Notes under the pieces: model-generated
Told to the model about the DNA's origin: nothing
Databases searched by the model: none
Seen by the model: only the letters and a program-made list of their open reading frames with translations
Shown here: piece by piece, positions 16,161 through 24,298 of the stretch
How positions within the stretch are numbered: the first letter of the stretch is position 1
How the letters are laid out: the number at the start of each line of letters is the position of its first letter
NCBI GenBank assembly: GCA_018654745.1
Contig: JABILA010000084.1
Span: 1 to 39,836, forward strand
Direction of reading: 5' to 3'
Origin: Alphaproteobacteria bacterium
Lineage (GTDB): Bacteria; Pseudomonadota; Alphaproteobacteria; UBA2966
DNA: 39,836 nucleotides
Program-made: the position numbers and the translations under genes

Positions 16161-17204
16161 ATGACGACAATTGAGCAGTTCGAGATCAAACCGGGTTATT
16201 CCGTCTCGCGTATTCTGAAAGGCGGCTGGCATCTGGCCGGTGGCCACGGTGATATTGACCGTAAGCAGGCAATTGAGGATATGGCAGCTTTTGTCGAAGC
16301 CGGGGTCACCACATTTGATTGTGCTGATATCTATACCGGCGTCGAAGAATTAATCGGCGATTTCCGAACCGCTTATCCCGAGCTTGCTGCAAAAATCAGG
16401 ATACATACCAAGTTTGTCCCGGACCATGATCAGCTTGGCAATGTCGATTTCAAATATGTTGAAACGATTATCAACCGCTCGCTGGAGCGCTTGCGCATGG
16501 ATCAGGTCGATCTGGTGCAATATTGCTGGTGGGACCTGAGCATTCCGGGTTATGTCGATGCGGCACGGTCACTGACCAAACTGAAAGAGCAAGGCAAGAT
16601 CGCTGAACTGGCTGTGACAAACCTGGGTGTGGTCAACATGCAGGAACTGGCAGACGCTGGATATCCTATATTTACCAATCAGTTACAGTATTCTTTGATT
16701 GATGCCCGGGCAGAAAACGGCACCATTGAATTCAGTCAGAAAAACAACATTCACCTCCTGTGTTTTGGCTCACTGGCAGGTGGCTTCCTGTCGGACGAAT
16801 GGCTGGGCAAGCCGGAGCCAACAGAGGCTTTCACCAATCGCTCCCTGACCAAATACAAACTGATCATCGATGATTTTGGTGGCTGGGATTTGTTCCAGGA
16901 CCTGCTTAAGGTCCTGCGTACAGTGGCTGATCGCCATGATGCCACTATTGGCCAGGTCGCTGTGCGCTGGGTGCATTCCCGGCCCATGGTTGCGGCTGCA
17001 ATTGTGGGTGCGACATCAACACGGCATCTCGACGAGAATGTGCGGATTTTTGACCTGACCCTGACGGACCAGGATTATGCAGATATCGAAGCTGTACGCA
17101 GCAAACGCCAGGGGCCAGAAGGTGATTGTTATGATCTTGAACGTGACAAGACCGGACGTCATGGCAGCATCATGAAATATAATCTCAACGACGACCGCGA
17201 CTGA
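16161..17204 (+). CDS. Aldo/keto reductase (tandem copy 1; catalytic His replaced by Cys)
   Basis: NAD(P)H-dependent (beta/alpha)8-barrel aldo/keto reductase, 347 residues. By alignment with the family tetrad (Asp, Tyr, Lys, His), Asp53 and Tyr58 lie in TFDCADIYTGVE, Lys84 in IHTKFVPD, and the His position is Cys122 in LVQYCWWDLS. The neighbouring paralogue has His there. Loss of His usually shifts or weakens carbonyl reduction in this superfamily, so substrate or reaction may differ. The C-terminal nucleotide-binding region contains AAIVGATSTRHLDENV. The gene is coupled to the next by TGATG. The substrate is unknown; the operon suggests a product of the divergent hydantoinase/oxidase pathway. 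Confidence 0.92.
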   Translation: MTTIEQFEIKPGYSVSRILKGGWHLAGGHGDIDRKQAIEDMAAFVEAGVTTFDCADIYTGVEELIGDFRTAYPELAAKIRIHTKFVPDHDQLGNVDFKYVETIINRSLERLRMDQVDLVQYCWWDLSIPGYVDAARSLTKLKEQGKIAELAVTNLGVVNMQELADAGYPIFTNQLQYSLIDARAENGTIEFSQKNNIHLLCFGSLAGGFLSDEWLGKPEPTEAFTNRSLTKYKLIIDDFGGWDLFQDLLKVLRTVADRHDATIGQVAVRWVHSRPMVAAAIVGATSTRHLDENVRIFDLTLTDQDYADIEAVRSKRQGPEGDCYDLERDKTGRHGSIMKYNLNDDRD

Positions 17205-18238
17205 TGCAACGGACCGAGCTGCGACCCGGCAGATCCATCTCCCGCATCGTCAAGGGCGGCTGGCATCTGGCAGGTGGTCACGGCGATATTGATCACGACC
17301 AGGCCGTGCGCGACATGGCGACATTTGTCGAGGCCGGGATCACCACCTTCGATGTCGCCGATATTTATACAGGCGTTGAAGACCTGATCGGTGCCTTCCG
17401 CAGAGACTATCCGTCACTTGCAGACAGCATCAATATCAATTCAAAGTTCGTGCCCGACTTTGATTCCATCGGGCAGGTGGACGAAGCCTATGTCGAGACG
17501 ATGATCCAAAAATCGCTCAAACGTCTGGGCAAGGAACAGCTGGATATGGCGCAGTTCCACTGGTGGGACACGGATGTGCCCGGCTATGTCGATTTCGCCA
17601 TGAATATGAAAAAGATGCAGGACAAGGGCCTGATCGGTCTGCTGGGCGTCACCAATTTCAATACCGCAGCTTTACGCAAACTGGTTGACGCTGGTTATCC
17701 GCTGGTCACCAATCATATCCAGTATTCCGTGCTCGACCGTCGCCCGGAACAACAGATGATCGACTTTTGTGCCGATCAGGATGCCCATCTATTTTGCTAC
17801 GGGGCCCTGGCCGGTGGCTTTTTGACCGATGACTGGCTGGGCCAGCCGGAACCGACCGGAATGTTCAGTAATCGCTCCCTGACCAAATACAAACTGATCA
17901 TCGATGACTTTGGCGGCTGGGATTTATTCCAGCAACTGCTTGGTGCCTTACGCGCCGTCGCCGACCGCCACGAGGCAAGCATCGGCCAGATCGCCGTCGC
18001 CTGGAACCTCAGTCGTCCGCAAGTGGGCTGCGCCGTTGTTGGTGCCACTTCGACCCGCCACCTGGATGAAAACCTGCACATTCTCGACATCCAGTTATCG
18101 GACCAGGATTTTGCCGATATCGACGCTGTCAGCGACAGGGCCACAGGCCCGGCCGGCGATGTCTACGACCTGGAACGCGACAAGCAAGGCCGCCACGGCA
18201 GCATCATGCATTACAACCTGAACGACGGACGGGTCTAG
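17204..18238 (+). CDS. Aldo/keto reductase (tandem copy 2; complete tetrad)
   Basis: Aldo/keto reductase, 344 residues, a close tandem paralogue of the preceding gene with long near-identical stretches such as RSLTKYKLIIDDFGGWDLFQ. It has a full catalytic set: Asp50 and Tyr55 in FDVADIYTG, Lys81 in INSKFVPD, His119 in MAQFHWWD. It would reduce an aldehyde or ketone with NAD(P)H in the cytoplasm. Its ATG shares one base with the preceding stop (TGATG), indicating coupled translation, possibly of a heteromeric pair. It converges with the third paralogue at 18266. Confidence 0.93.
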   Translation: MQRTELRPGRSISRIVKGGWHLAGGHGDIDHDQAVRDMATFVEAGITTFDVADIYTGVEDLIGAFRRDYPSLADSININSKFVPDFDSIGQVDEAYVETMIQKSLKRLGKEQLDMAQFHWWDTDVPGYVDFAMNMKKMQDKGLIGLLGVTNFNTAALRKLVDAGYPLVTNHIQYSVLDRRPEQQMIDFCADQDAHLFCYGALAGGFLTDDWLGQPEPTGMFSNRSLTKYKLIIDDFGGWDLFQQLLGALRAVADRHEASIGQIAVAWNLSRPQVGCAVVGATSTRHLDENLHILDIQLSDQDFADIDAVSDRATGPAGDVYDLERDKQGRHGSIMHYNLNDGRV

Positions 18239-18265
18239 AGAACCTGTAACCCTTCTGAACGGGTC

Positions 18266-19291
18266 TCAGCCTTCTGCTTGCGCTTTGCGGGTCTCTTCGA
18301 TCAGTTTCCGGAAGGCGCCGTCGGGGTCGCGCTCCAGTTCACCCGGACCTCCTTGCGGTGCCTTCTTTTGGGCAAGAACCTGATCGATGTCCGCCCGGTC
18401 CTGATCGCTCAGTTGCAGATTAAAGACCATAAGGTTACGGGCAATGTTGCGAGGGTTGCTGGCTCCCAGCAGCAAAGCCGAAACACCTGGTTGATCCAAT
18501 AACCAGCGCAGAGCAATGACACCTGGCGTTACCGCATGCCTTTCCGCGATACCGGTCAACGCGGCAACCAGCTCCTGAAGCAGTGCCCAGCCACCAAACA
18601 GTTCAACCATCAGCCGGTATTCACGGTGATGTTCGGTATCTGGCTCCAGGGCGGGATCGGGTTTGGGACCGGTCAGAAATCCACCACACAGAGGGCCATA
18701 GGCCAGCAGGGAAACATTGTGCTTGAGGCACAGGTCGCTCATGGCAACCAGGGCACGATGGTCGACCAGTGATATCTGAACCTGATTACTGACAACGGGC
18801 AGGCCTGCATCAAGGATCGTTTGCAAGGCGGACAGATCAAAATTACTCAGGCCCACATGGCCAATTTTCCCCACCTGTTGTAATTCACAAAGCCAGCCAT
18901 AGACGTCCAGCCAGCCCCCGGTTTCAAGCTGCCACCACTGTAGCTGCAATAAATCTATTTGCTCGGAGCGCAGGCGTAGCAAGGCGTCATCCACGACTTT
19001 GGCGACGGCCATACTGGTTGGCGGGCCAGAGGTAACATCGGGGGAATAGCGCGTGTGGACCCGAACGGGTGCTTCGTTGTTTCGGCGGCGCAAGGCCTGG
19101 AATGCGCCCAGCAGATTTTCGCCGTCCGGATAGGTGTCAGATGTTTCAAAGGCGATGAGGCCAGCGTCCGCCTGGCTGCCCAGCAAGGCTTTGACGTCTT
19201 CAGGATTTTGCCCCTGTATTTGCCAGCCACCATTGATGATCCGGGGGACGACGTAACCAGGGGCGAGTTCTACATTTTCGATTTCGGTCAT
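18266..19291 (-). CDS. Aldo/keto reductase-fold protein with altered catalytic tetrad
   Basis: Third aldo/keto reductase-like protein, 341 residues, more diverged than the tandem pair but collinear with it (for example INGGWQIQGQ against LKGGWHLAGG). Three of four tetrad positions are changed by eye alignment: Asp to Glu49 (AFETSDTYPDGE), Tyr54 kept, Lys to Arg81 (VHTRYSPD), His to Gln118 (LLQLQWWQ). The nucleotide-binding end LLLGASNPRNIARNL is retained, so it may bind NAD(P)H without normal reductase activity, or do different chemistry. It is monocistronic, separated from the upstream livK gene by a strong terminator, and convergent with the tandem pair. Confidence 0.88.
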   Translation of the reverse strand: MTEIENVELAPGYVVPRIINGGWQIQGQNPEDVKALLGSQADAGLIAFETSDTYPDGENLLGAFQALRRRNNEAPVRVHTRYSPDVTSGPPTSMAVAKVVDDALLRLRSEQIDLLQLQWWQLETGGWLDVYGWLCELQQVGKIGHVGLSNFDLSALQTILDAGLPVVSNQVQISLVDHRALVAMSDLCLKHNVSLLAYGPLCGGFLTGPKPDPALEPDTEHHREYRLMVELFGGWALLQELVAALTGIAERHAVTPGVIALRWLLDQPGVSALLLGASNPRNIARNLMVFNLQLSDQDRADIDQVLAQKKAPQGGPGELERDPDGAFRKLIEETRKAQAEG

Positions 19292-19307
19292 GTTTTCATA
19301 CTAGCCC

Positions 19308-19372
19308 AAAAAAAAGGGGCCGGTCAGTTAGGGCGATTCCGCTTTAGCGGAATCGCCTGGCCGACCGGCCCC
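19308..19372 (-). terminator. Strong intrinsic terminator of livK
   Basis: Read on the minus strand, GGGGCCGGTC (19363-19372) pairs with GACCGGCCCC (19316-19325). A second perfect 10-bp stem is nested inside: GCGATTCCGC with GCGGAATCGC (19333-19342 and 19347-19356). Eight T residues follow (19308-19315 as A on the plus strand). This is a textbook intrinsic terminator for the binding-protein gene. Confidence 0.93.
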
Positions 19373-19394
19373 GATTAATTGATGTGCCTTGATC

Positions 19395-20690
19395 TTATTT
19401 GATCATGGCTTTCACTTTGGCAACATCGTCAAGGGAAATGGCCATCTCGTTGGAGAAATCACCGCCCTTGAATTTCATGCCCACAAAAGGCTGGGCCACA
19501 TCGCCGTACTCATCAAAATTGATGGGGCCGGTTGCGCCAACATACTGGATCTTCTTGCCAGCTTTCAGCAAGTTGATCGCCTTGGTCAAACCAGCAACAC
19601 CGGCATAGACTTTTTCGCCTGTGCTGCCTGTAATGGCGCGAACATGAGCGGCCAGCGTGCCGCCCTTGATGTCCTTGCCCTGAATGTCAGAAAGCACCAT
19701 GGCCAGACCCAGCAGAACGCCACTGTCATAACCGGAGTTACGACCAGGGCCTTTGGGGCTTAAGTCAAAGCGCTTTTGATAATCAGCTTCCATGGTTGTG
19801 ATCGACGGGGTGTCCGGCTGACCGGGGCTCATGAACCAGCCGTCTTTCAACAGGTCCGGGCCGATGGTGTTGACGAACTTGGTGTCGTTCATGCCTTGCG
19901 GGAAGACATATTTTGACGGGCCTTCAAACTTGATCCACTCACGGATCTGCTTGGTGCCGTCCTGTGGCTGGGAAACCAGATACAGGCTGTCAGGATTTCC
20001 CTTCAAGGCCTTGTTGATTTCCGAACGGTAAGAAGGCTGGTCTGCATTAAATGCAACGGCAGCCGCGATCTTGCCACCCAGGGCCGCAAAGGCACGTTTG
20101 AATTCAGCCTGGTTGTGTTTGCCCCAGTCGTTGTTCAGATAAATGATTGCCGGATTACGGTACCCGACATCCCAGGCCAGCTTCGCAGTGGCAACAGCTT
20201 GCAGGCTGTCAGCCGGAAGTGTGCGGAAAAACAGACCTTTGGTTTTACCCTGACGACCCATCTCTGTGAATGTGGACGAGGTCGATGCCGTGGCAATCAG
20301 AATAACGTTCTTTTCGACCGTCACAGATGAAAGCAGTGGCGCTGTGATGCCTGAAGAAATCGGACCAACCATGGCTGTAACGCCTTCGAGGTCGATCATC
20401 TTCCGGGCCGCATCCACAGCAACAGATGCCTGGGTCTGTGAATCGCGTACATCATAGGCGAGGTCACAGCCGACGCTTGCTGCCATGCGCGCTGCGTTGA
20501 CCTGTTCCACACCCATCTGGGCAGCCTTGGAAATAGGCACGCCGTAAGCGCCATAGGATCCAGTGAGCGAAAGCACTGCGCCGATTTTGTGTTTGCATTC
20601 TGCTGCCTGTGCTGATGTGCTGGCCAATGCCAGTGTACCAGCCACAGTAACCGCAGCGGATAGTGCTGCAACGGTGGTTTTAATTTTCAT
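19395..20690 (-). CDS. livK: Liv-type ABC transporter periplasmic binding protein
   Basis: Periplasmic ligand-binding protein of the branched-chain amino acid/amide/urea type (Peripla_BP_6), 431 residues. Signal peptide with Lys-rich start, hydrophobic core and AQA/AEC cleavage near residue 29. The mature part opens with IGAVLSLTGSYGAYGVP, typical of the family, followed by MVGPISSGITAPLL and YLNNDWGKHNQAEF. Start ATG with AGGGA about 9 nt upstream. It is transcribed away from livGFHM, with a 148-bp divergent region at 20691-20838, and ends in its own strong terminator, which allows separate high-level expression. These proteins bind diverse ligands (amino acids, amides, aromatic acids), so leucine should not be assumed. 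Confidence 0.93.
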   Translation of the reverse strand: MKIKTTVAALSAAVTVAGTLALASTSAQAAECKHKIGAVLSLTGSYGAYGVPISKAAQMGVEQVNAARMAASVGCDLAYDVRDSQTQASVAVDAARKMIDLEGVTAMVGPISSGITAPLLSSVTVEKNVILIATASTSSTFTEMGRQGKTKGLFFRTLPADSLQAVATAKLAWDVGYRNPAIIYLNNDWGKHNQAEFKRAFAALGGKIAAAVAFNADQPSYRSEINKALKGNPDSLYLVSQPQDGTKQIREWIKFEGPSKYVFPQGMNDTKFVNTIGPDLLKDGWFMSPGQPDTPSITTMEADYQKRFDLSPKGPGRNSGYDSGVLLGLAMVLSDIQGKDIKGGTLAAHVRAITGSTGEKVYAGVAGLTKAINLLKAGKKIQYVGATGPINFDEYGDVAQPFVGMKFKGGDFSNEMAISLDDVAKVKAMIK

Positions 20691-20838
20691 TTTCAGGAAT
20701 CCCTTTCCGAATAATTACACAAAGATTTTTTTCGTTATTTGCAAAGGTAAGCCAAAAGAGGTAGCAATTGAAAGTCATTCCGAGGTTGATTTATTTTACA
20801 AAACGTCAAAAATTTCCCGCAAAAAGTATGTGAATTAT

Positions 20839-21606
20839 ATGCTCAAAGTTGAATCACTTGTTAAGGACTTTGGTGGCCTGCGCGCCGTCGACGGCACTAC
20901 GTTTGACGTAAAAAAGGGCACGATTACGGGCCTTATCGGACCAAACGGGGCCGGAAAAACAACGACATTTAATGCCATAGCTGGCGAGTTCCCTATAACT
21001 TCCGGCAAGATAGTCTTTGATGGTGAGGACATTTCCGCCCTGCCTTCCTATGAAACTTTCAAGCGCGGACTGGTGCGGACATTTCAGATTCCGAAGCCTT
21101 TTGGCGGCATGACAGTGCTGGAAAACCTGATGATGGTGCCCAAGGGACAACTTGGCGAACGGTTCTGGAATAACTGGATCAGACCAAAAGCTGTCATGGA
21201 AGAAGAATTGCGGATCCGCGATGAAGCGGTGAAGGTCATGGATTTTCTGAACCTGACGCAAGTGGCGGAAGAACGCGGTGGTAACCTGTCCGGTGGACAG
21301 ATGAAGCTGCTGGAGCTGGGCCGCGCCCTGATGTCCGATCCGAAGATGGTGATGCTGGATGAACCCGGTGCCGGCGTGAACCCGACATTGCTGGGTGAAA
21401 TTGTTGAAAAAATTGCAGAGCTGAACCGGCGCGGACTGACGTTCCTGATCATCGAACACAACATGGACCTGATCATGAACCTGTGTGATCCGATCCTGGT
21501 CATGGCCAGCGGCGAGATGTTGATGCAGGGGACCGCAAGCGAGGTTCAGAATGATGCCCGGGTTCTTGAAGCCTTCCTCGGCGGCGTGGTGGAGGAAGAG
21601 ACATGA
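20839..21606 (+). CDS. livG: Liv-type ABC transporter ATPase 1
   Basis: Cytoplasmic ATP-binding subunit, 255 residues from the ATG at 20839 (MLKVESLVKDFGG). Walker A GPNGAGKT (34-41), signature LSGGQMKLLELGRALM, Walker B MVMLDEPGAGVNP and the switch His in IIEHNMDLI are intact. The open frame extends far upstream into the divergent livK region, but homology starts at this Met; no strong ribosome binding site is visible. Its end overlaps livF by 4 bp (ATGA). It is the first gene of livGFHM. Confidence 0.93.
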   Translation: MLKVESLVKDFGGLRAVDGTTFDVKKGTITGLIGPNGAGKTTTFNAIAGEFPITSGKIVFDGEDISALPSYETFKRGLVRTFQIPKPFGGMTVLENLMMVPKGQLGERFWNNWIRPKAVMEEELRIRDEAVKVMDFLNLTQVAEERGGNLSGGQMKLLELGRALMSDPKMVMLDEPGAGVNPTLLGEIVEKIAELNRRGLTFLIIEHNMDLIMNLCDPILVMASGEMLMQGTASEVQNDARVLEAFLGGVVEEET

Positions 21607-22427
21607 CACCGATAAATCAGCACAAGGTGAATAATCCCAATAACAAAATTCTTGAAGTGCACAATCTTGTGGCGGGCTACATTCCGAACCTGAATATTTT
21701 GCATGGCTGTTCCATTCATGTCTGTGTCGGTGAGATCGTGACGATACTGGGGCCAAACGGGGCCGGGAAATCGACCCTGATCAAGGCCATTGCCGGGTTG
21801 TTGAATGTAGTCGAAGGCCATATCGAATTGCAGGGCAAAAACATCACCGGCATGGAAACCCACCGCCTGGTGCGCGAAGGTCTCGGCTATGTGCCGCAAA
21901 CAGAAAACGTCTTTGCCAAACTTTCCGTGGCGGAAAACCTTGAACTGGGTGCCATACACCATCGTGACACGATGGCGGAAACACGCGAAAAACTTTATGA
22001 CCTGTTTCCCGATCTGGCACGTTTTCGCAATTTGCATGCCGGGAAGCTTTCCGGTGGCCAGCGTCAGATGGTGGCCGTTGGGCGTGCCTTGATGGCCAGC
22101 CCGTCATTGTTAATGCTGGACGAGCCGTCGGCCGGGCTGTCACCTAAACTGACCCAGGTCGTCTTTCAACAGCTTCTGAAAATCCGTGACTCCGGTGTTA
22201 CTATTTTGATGGTTGAACAAAATGCCAAGGCGGGGCTTCAAATCTCCGACCGTGGGTATGTGCTGGCAGAGGGCGTGGATCGGGTAACCGGTGATGCCCA
22301 ATCCCTGTTGCACAATCCGGAAGTCGGGGAATTGTATATGGGCGGGCATGGTAAAAGTACGATGGAAAACGTTGTGACGGCGACGACAGAAGTCTCTGAA
22401 CCTTCAAATGGAGGAGACAGCGCATGA
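21603..22427 (+). CDS. livF: Liv-type ABC transporter ATPase 2
   Basis: Second ATP-binding subunit, 274 residues. Walker A GPNGAGKST, signature LSGGQRQMVAVGRALM and Walker B LLMLDEPSAGLSP are present, with MVEQNAKAGL at the switch region as in LivF. About 25 residues after LYMGGHGKS are an extra tail without recognisable features. It overlaps both livG and livH by 4 bp, and GGAGGAGA just before the livH start lies inside its last codons. Confidence 0.93.
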   Translation: MTPINQHKVNNPNNKILEVHNLVAGYIPNLNILHGCSIHVCVGEIVTILGPNGAGKSTLIKAIAGLLNVVEGHIELQGKNITGMETHRLVREGLGYVPQTENVFAKLSVAENLELGAIHHRDTMAETREKLYDLFPDLARFRNLHAGKLSGGQRQMVAVGRALMASPSLLMLDEPSAGLSPKLTQVVFQQLLKIRDSGVTILMVEQNAKAGLQISDRGYVLAEGVDRVTGDAQSLLHNPEVGELYMGGHGKSTMENVVTATTEVSEPSNGGDSA

Positions 22428-23320
22428 TGCAGTTTATCGCCGACGGCATTCTCAATGCCTCCCTGATCGCCCTCGGGGCGCTGGGTCTCAGCATGACCTA
22501 TAATGTTTTGCGCTTCGCCAACTTTGCGCAAGGCGAAGTCCTGGCCATTGGTGCCTATTTTGCCCTTGGCGCGGTAACCGTCATTGGTGCCGGTGTTGGC
22601 GTTATGGGACCGATCAAGTTTGGCTGGCCTCTGTTGGTATCAATCCCGATTGCAATTGTCTGTACCTCCATTGTGGTTCTGATGGTGGACTATCTTGTGT
22701 TTCGCCCGCTTCGCAACAGCAATGCCTCACGCATTACACTGATCATGGCAGCTTTCGGGCTGTCGCTGATGGGGCGTAACCTGATCCATCTGTTTGCTGG
22801 CGGCGATCCAAAATATTTCAGTTTCTATATTCCCAAGGCCATTGAAATCATGCCCGGCGTCAAAATGGTGCCGGATGACCTCGCCATCATTGCCCTGTCT
22901 GCCATTGCGGTGGTTTCGCTGCACTTGTTTTTAAAGCGCACAAACATGGGCCGGATGATGCGGGCGGTTTCTGAAAACCCGACCCTGGCGCGGATCAACG
23001 GTATCGATCTGAAAATGATCATTCGCATGACCTGGATCATCGGTACTGCCCTTGCCGTGACGGCAGGAACGTTGCAGGGGCACATTTTTCAGGCCAAGGC
23101 CGAGATGGGTTTTGATATGTTATTGCCCATGTTCGCGGCCCTGATCCTGGGCGGCGTCGGCAACTTGTACGGCACGGTGCTGGGGGCTCTCGTGATCGGC
23201 CTGGCTGAATCCTTTGCCGTCTATTTCGATCTCTCGGCCTATCGGGCGGCGGTCAGTTTTATGATCATGCTTGCGGTGCTTCTTGTGCGACCCCAGGGCT
23301 TGTTGGGGGAGCGTGAATAA
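22424..23320 (+). CDS. livH: Liv-type ABC transporter permease 1
   Basis: Inner-membrane permease, 298 residues with about eight hydrophobic segments. The start MMQFIADGILNASLIALGALGLSMTYNVLRFANFAQGE is typical of LivH, including the conserved NFAQGE loop. The ABC-docking loop region contains AVSENPTLARINGID. Start ATG at 22424 with a strong GGAGGAGA site. It ends in TAATG shared with livM. Confidence 0.93.
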   Translation: MMQFIADGILNASLIALGALGLSMTYNVLRFANFAQGEVLAIGAYFALGAVTVIGAGVGVMGPIKFGWPLLVSIPIAIVCTSIVVLMVDYLVFRPLRNSNASRITLIMAAFGLSLMGRNLIHLFAGGDPKYFSFYIPKAIEIMPGVKMVPDDLAIIALSAIAVVSLHLFLKRTNMGRMMRAVSENPTLARINGIDLKMIIRMTWIIGTALAVTAGTLQGHIFQAKAEMGFDMLLPMFAALILGGVGNLYGTVLGALVIGLAESFAVYFDLSAYRAAVSFMIMLAVLLVRPQGLLGERE

Positions 23321-24294
23321 TGGAATTTCTCGGCATCCTTTCCTTCCTGATTTTCTTTCTGATCCAGGCGTCGTTCTTTTCCCTGACCTCAATCGGTCTG
23401 AACATCCAGTGGGGTTTCACCGGTTTGTTCAACGTCGGCATCGCCGGGTTTTTTGCGGTCGGTGCCTATACTTCCGGTATCATGACGGGCCCCAGATATG
23501 CTGAGACCTGGTTTGGTGGTTTCGGATTGCCGGTGCCGCTGGGATTTTTGGCAGCACTCATCGTGACCGCCATTGTAGCAACGTTAATCGGCTATATCAC
23601 CTTGCGTCTGCGGGAGGATTTTCTGGCCATATCGACCTTTGGTATTGCCGTATCGATCCAGCTGGTAGCCAACAATCTTGACGAACTGACACGGGGTCCG
23701 GAAGGTCTTTATTCCCTGCCCAAGCCCTTGTCGGAGTTGTCAGAATCACCGCTGGTGGATAACGCCTTGTACCTGCTCATATGTGTGGCGGTCATCGGGC
23801 TGGTTTACTGGGCGTTCGAACGGATCCTGCGCTCGCCCTGGGGGCGTGTTCTGCGCGCGATCCGCGAAGACGAACATGCAGCCATGGCCATGGGCAAGAA
23901 TGTATTTCTCTTTCGCTTGCAGGCTTTTGTGCTGGGTTCAGCCACCATGGGACTTGCCGGCGCCCTTTATGCCAACTTCATTGGCTTCATCAGTCCAACC
24001 GATTTTCTGCCGATCTTCACCATCCAGATTTTTGTCATGGTGATCGTTGGCGGCAGTGGTAATAACCTCGGTGCTATAGTCGGCAGTGTTGTCATGTGGG
24101 CCGTCTGGTCCGCCAGTGACAGCCTGATCGCCGCCGTTGTTTCACCTGATTTCCAGACCCAGGCTGCGGCGGCACGGATTGTGCTGATCGGCCTGATCCT
24201 GGTTCTGATGCTGCTTTATCGGCCACAGGGATTGTTGCCAGAGAAACACGTGGTTTCGGCAGCCGGGCGCATGAAGTTAAAGGGCGAGGACTAG
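23320..24294 (+). CDS. livM: Liv-type ABC transporter permease 2
   Basis: Second inner-membrane permease, 324 residues and multiple membrane spans. LivM features: SLTSIGLNIQWGFTGLFNVG near the N-terminus, LREDFLAISTFGIA, the cytoplasmic loop RSPWGRVLRAIREDEHAAMAMGKN, and the C-terminal LYRPQGLLPEKH. It is coupled to livH by a 1-bp overlap. It ends 4 bp from the convergent reductive-dehalogenase-like gene. Confidence 0.93.
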   Translation: MEFLGILSFLIFFLIQASFFSLTSIGLNIQWGFTGLFNVGIAGFFAVGAYTSGIMTGPRYAETWFGGFGLPVPLGFLAALIVTAIVATLIGYITLRLREDFLAISTFGIAVSIQLVANNLDELTRGPEGLYSLPKPLSELSESPLVDNALYLLICVAVIGLVYWAFERILRSPWGRVLRAIREDEHAAMAMGKNVFLFRLQAFVLGSATMGLAGALYANFIGFISPTDFLPIFTIQIFVMVIVGGSGNNLGAIVGSVVMWAVWSASDSLIAAVVSPDFQTQAAAARIVLIGLILVLMLLYRPQGLLPEKHVVSAAGRMKLKGED

Positions 24295-24298
24295 GCCC

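Noticed and set aside
15810..18238. Recent tandem duplication or assembly duplication of the aldo/keto reductase genes
   Set aside because: The two copies differ throughout at codon and residue level, including the catalytic position, so they are old paralogues.
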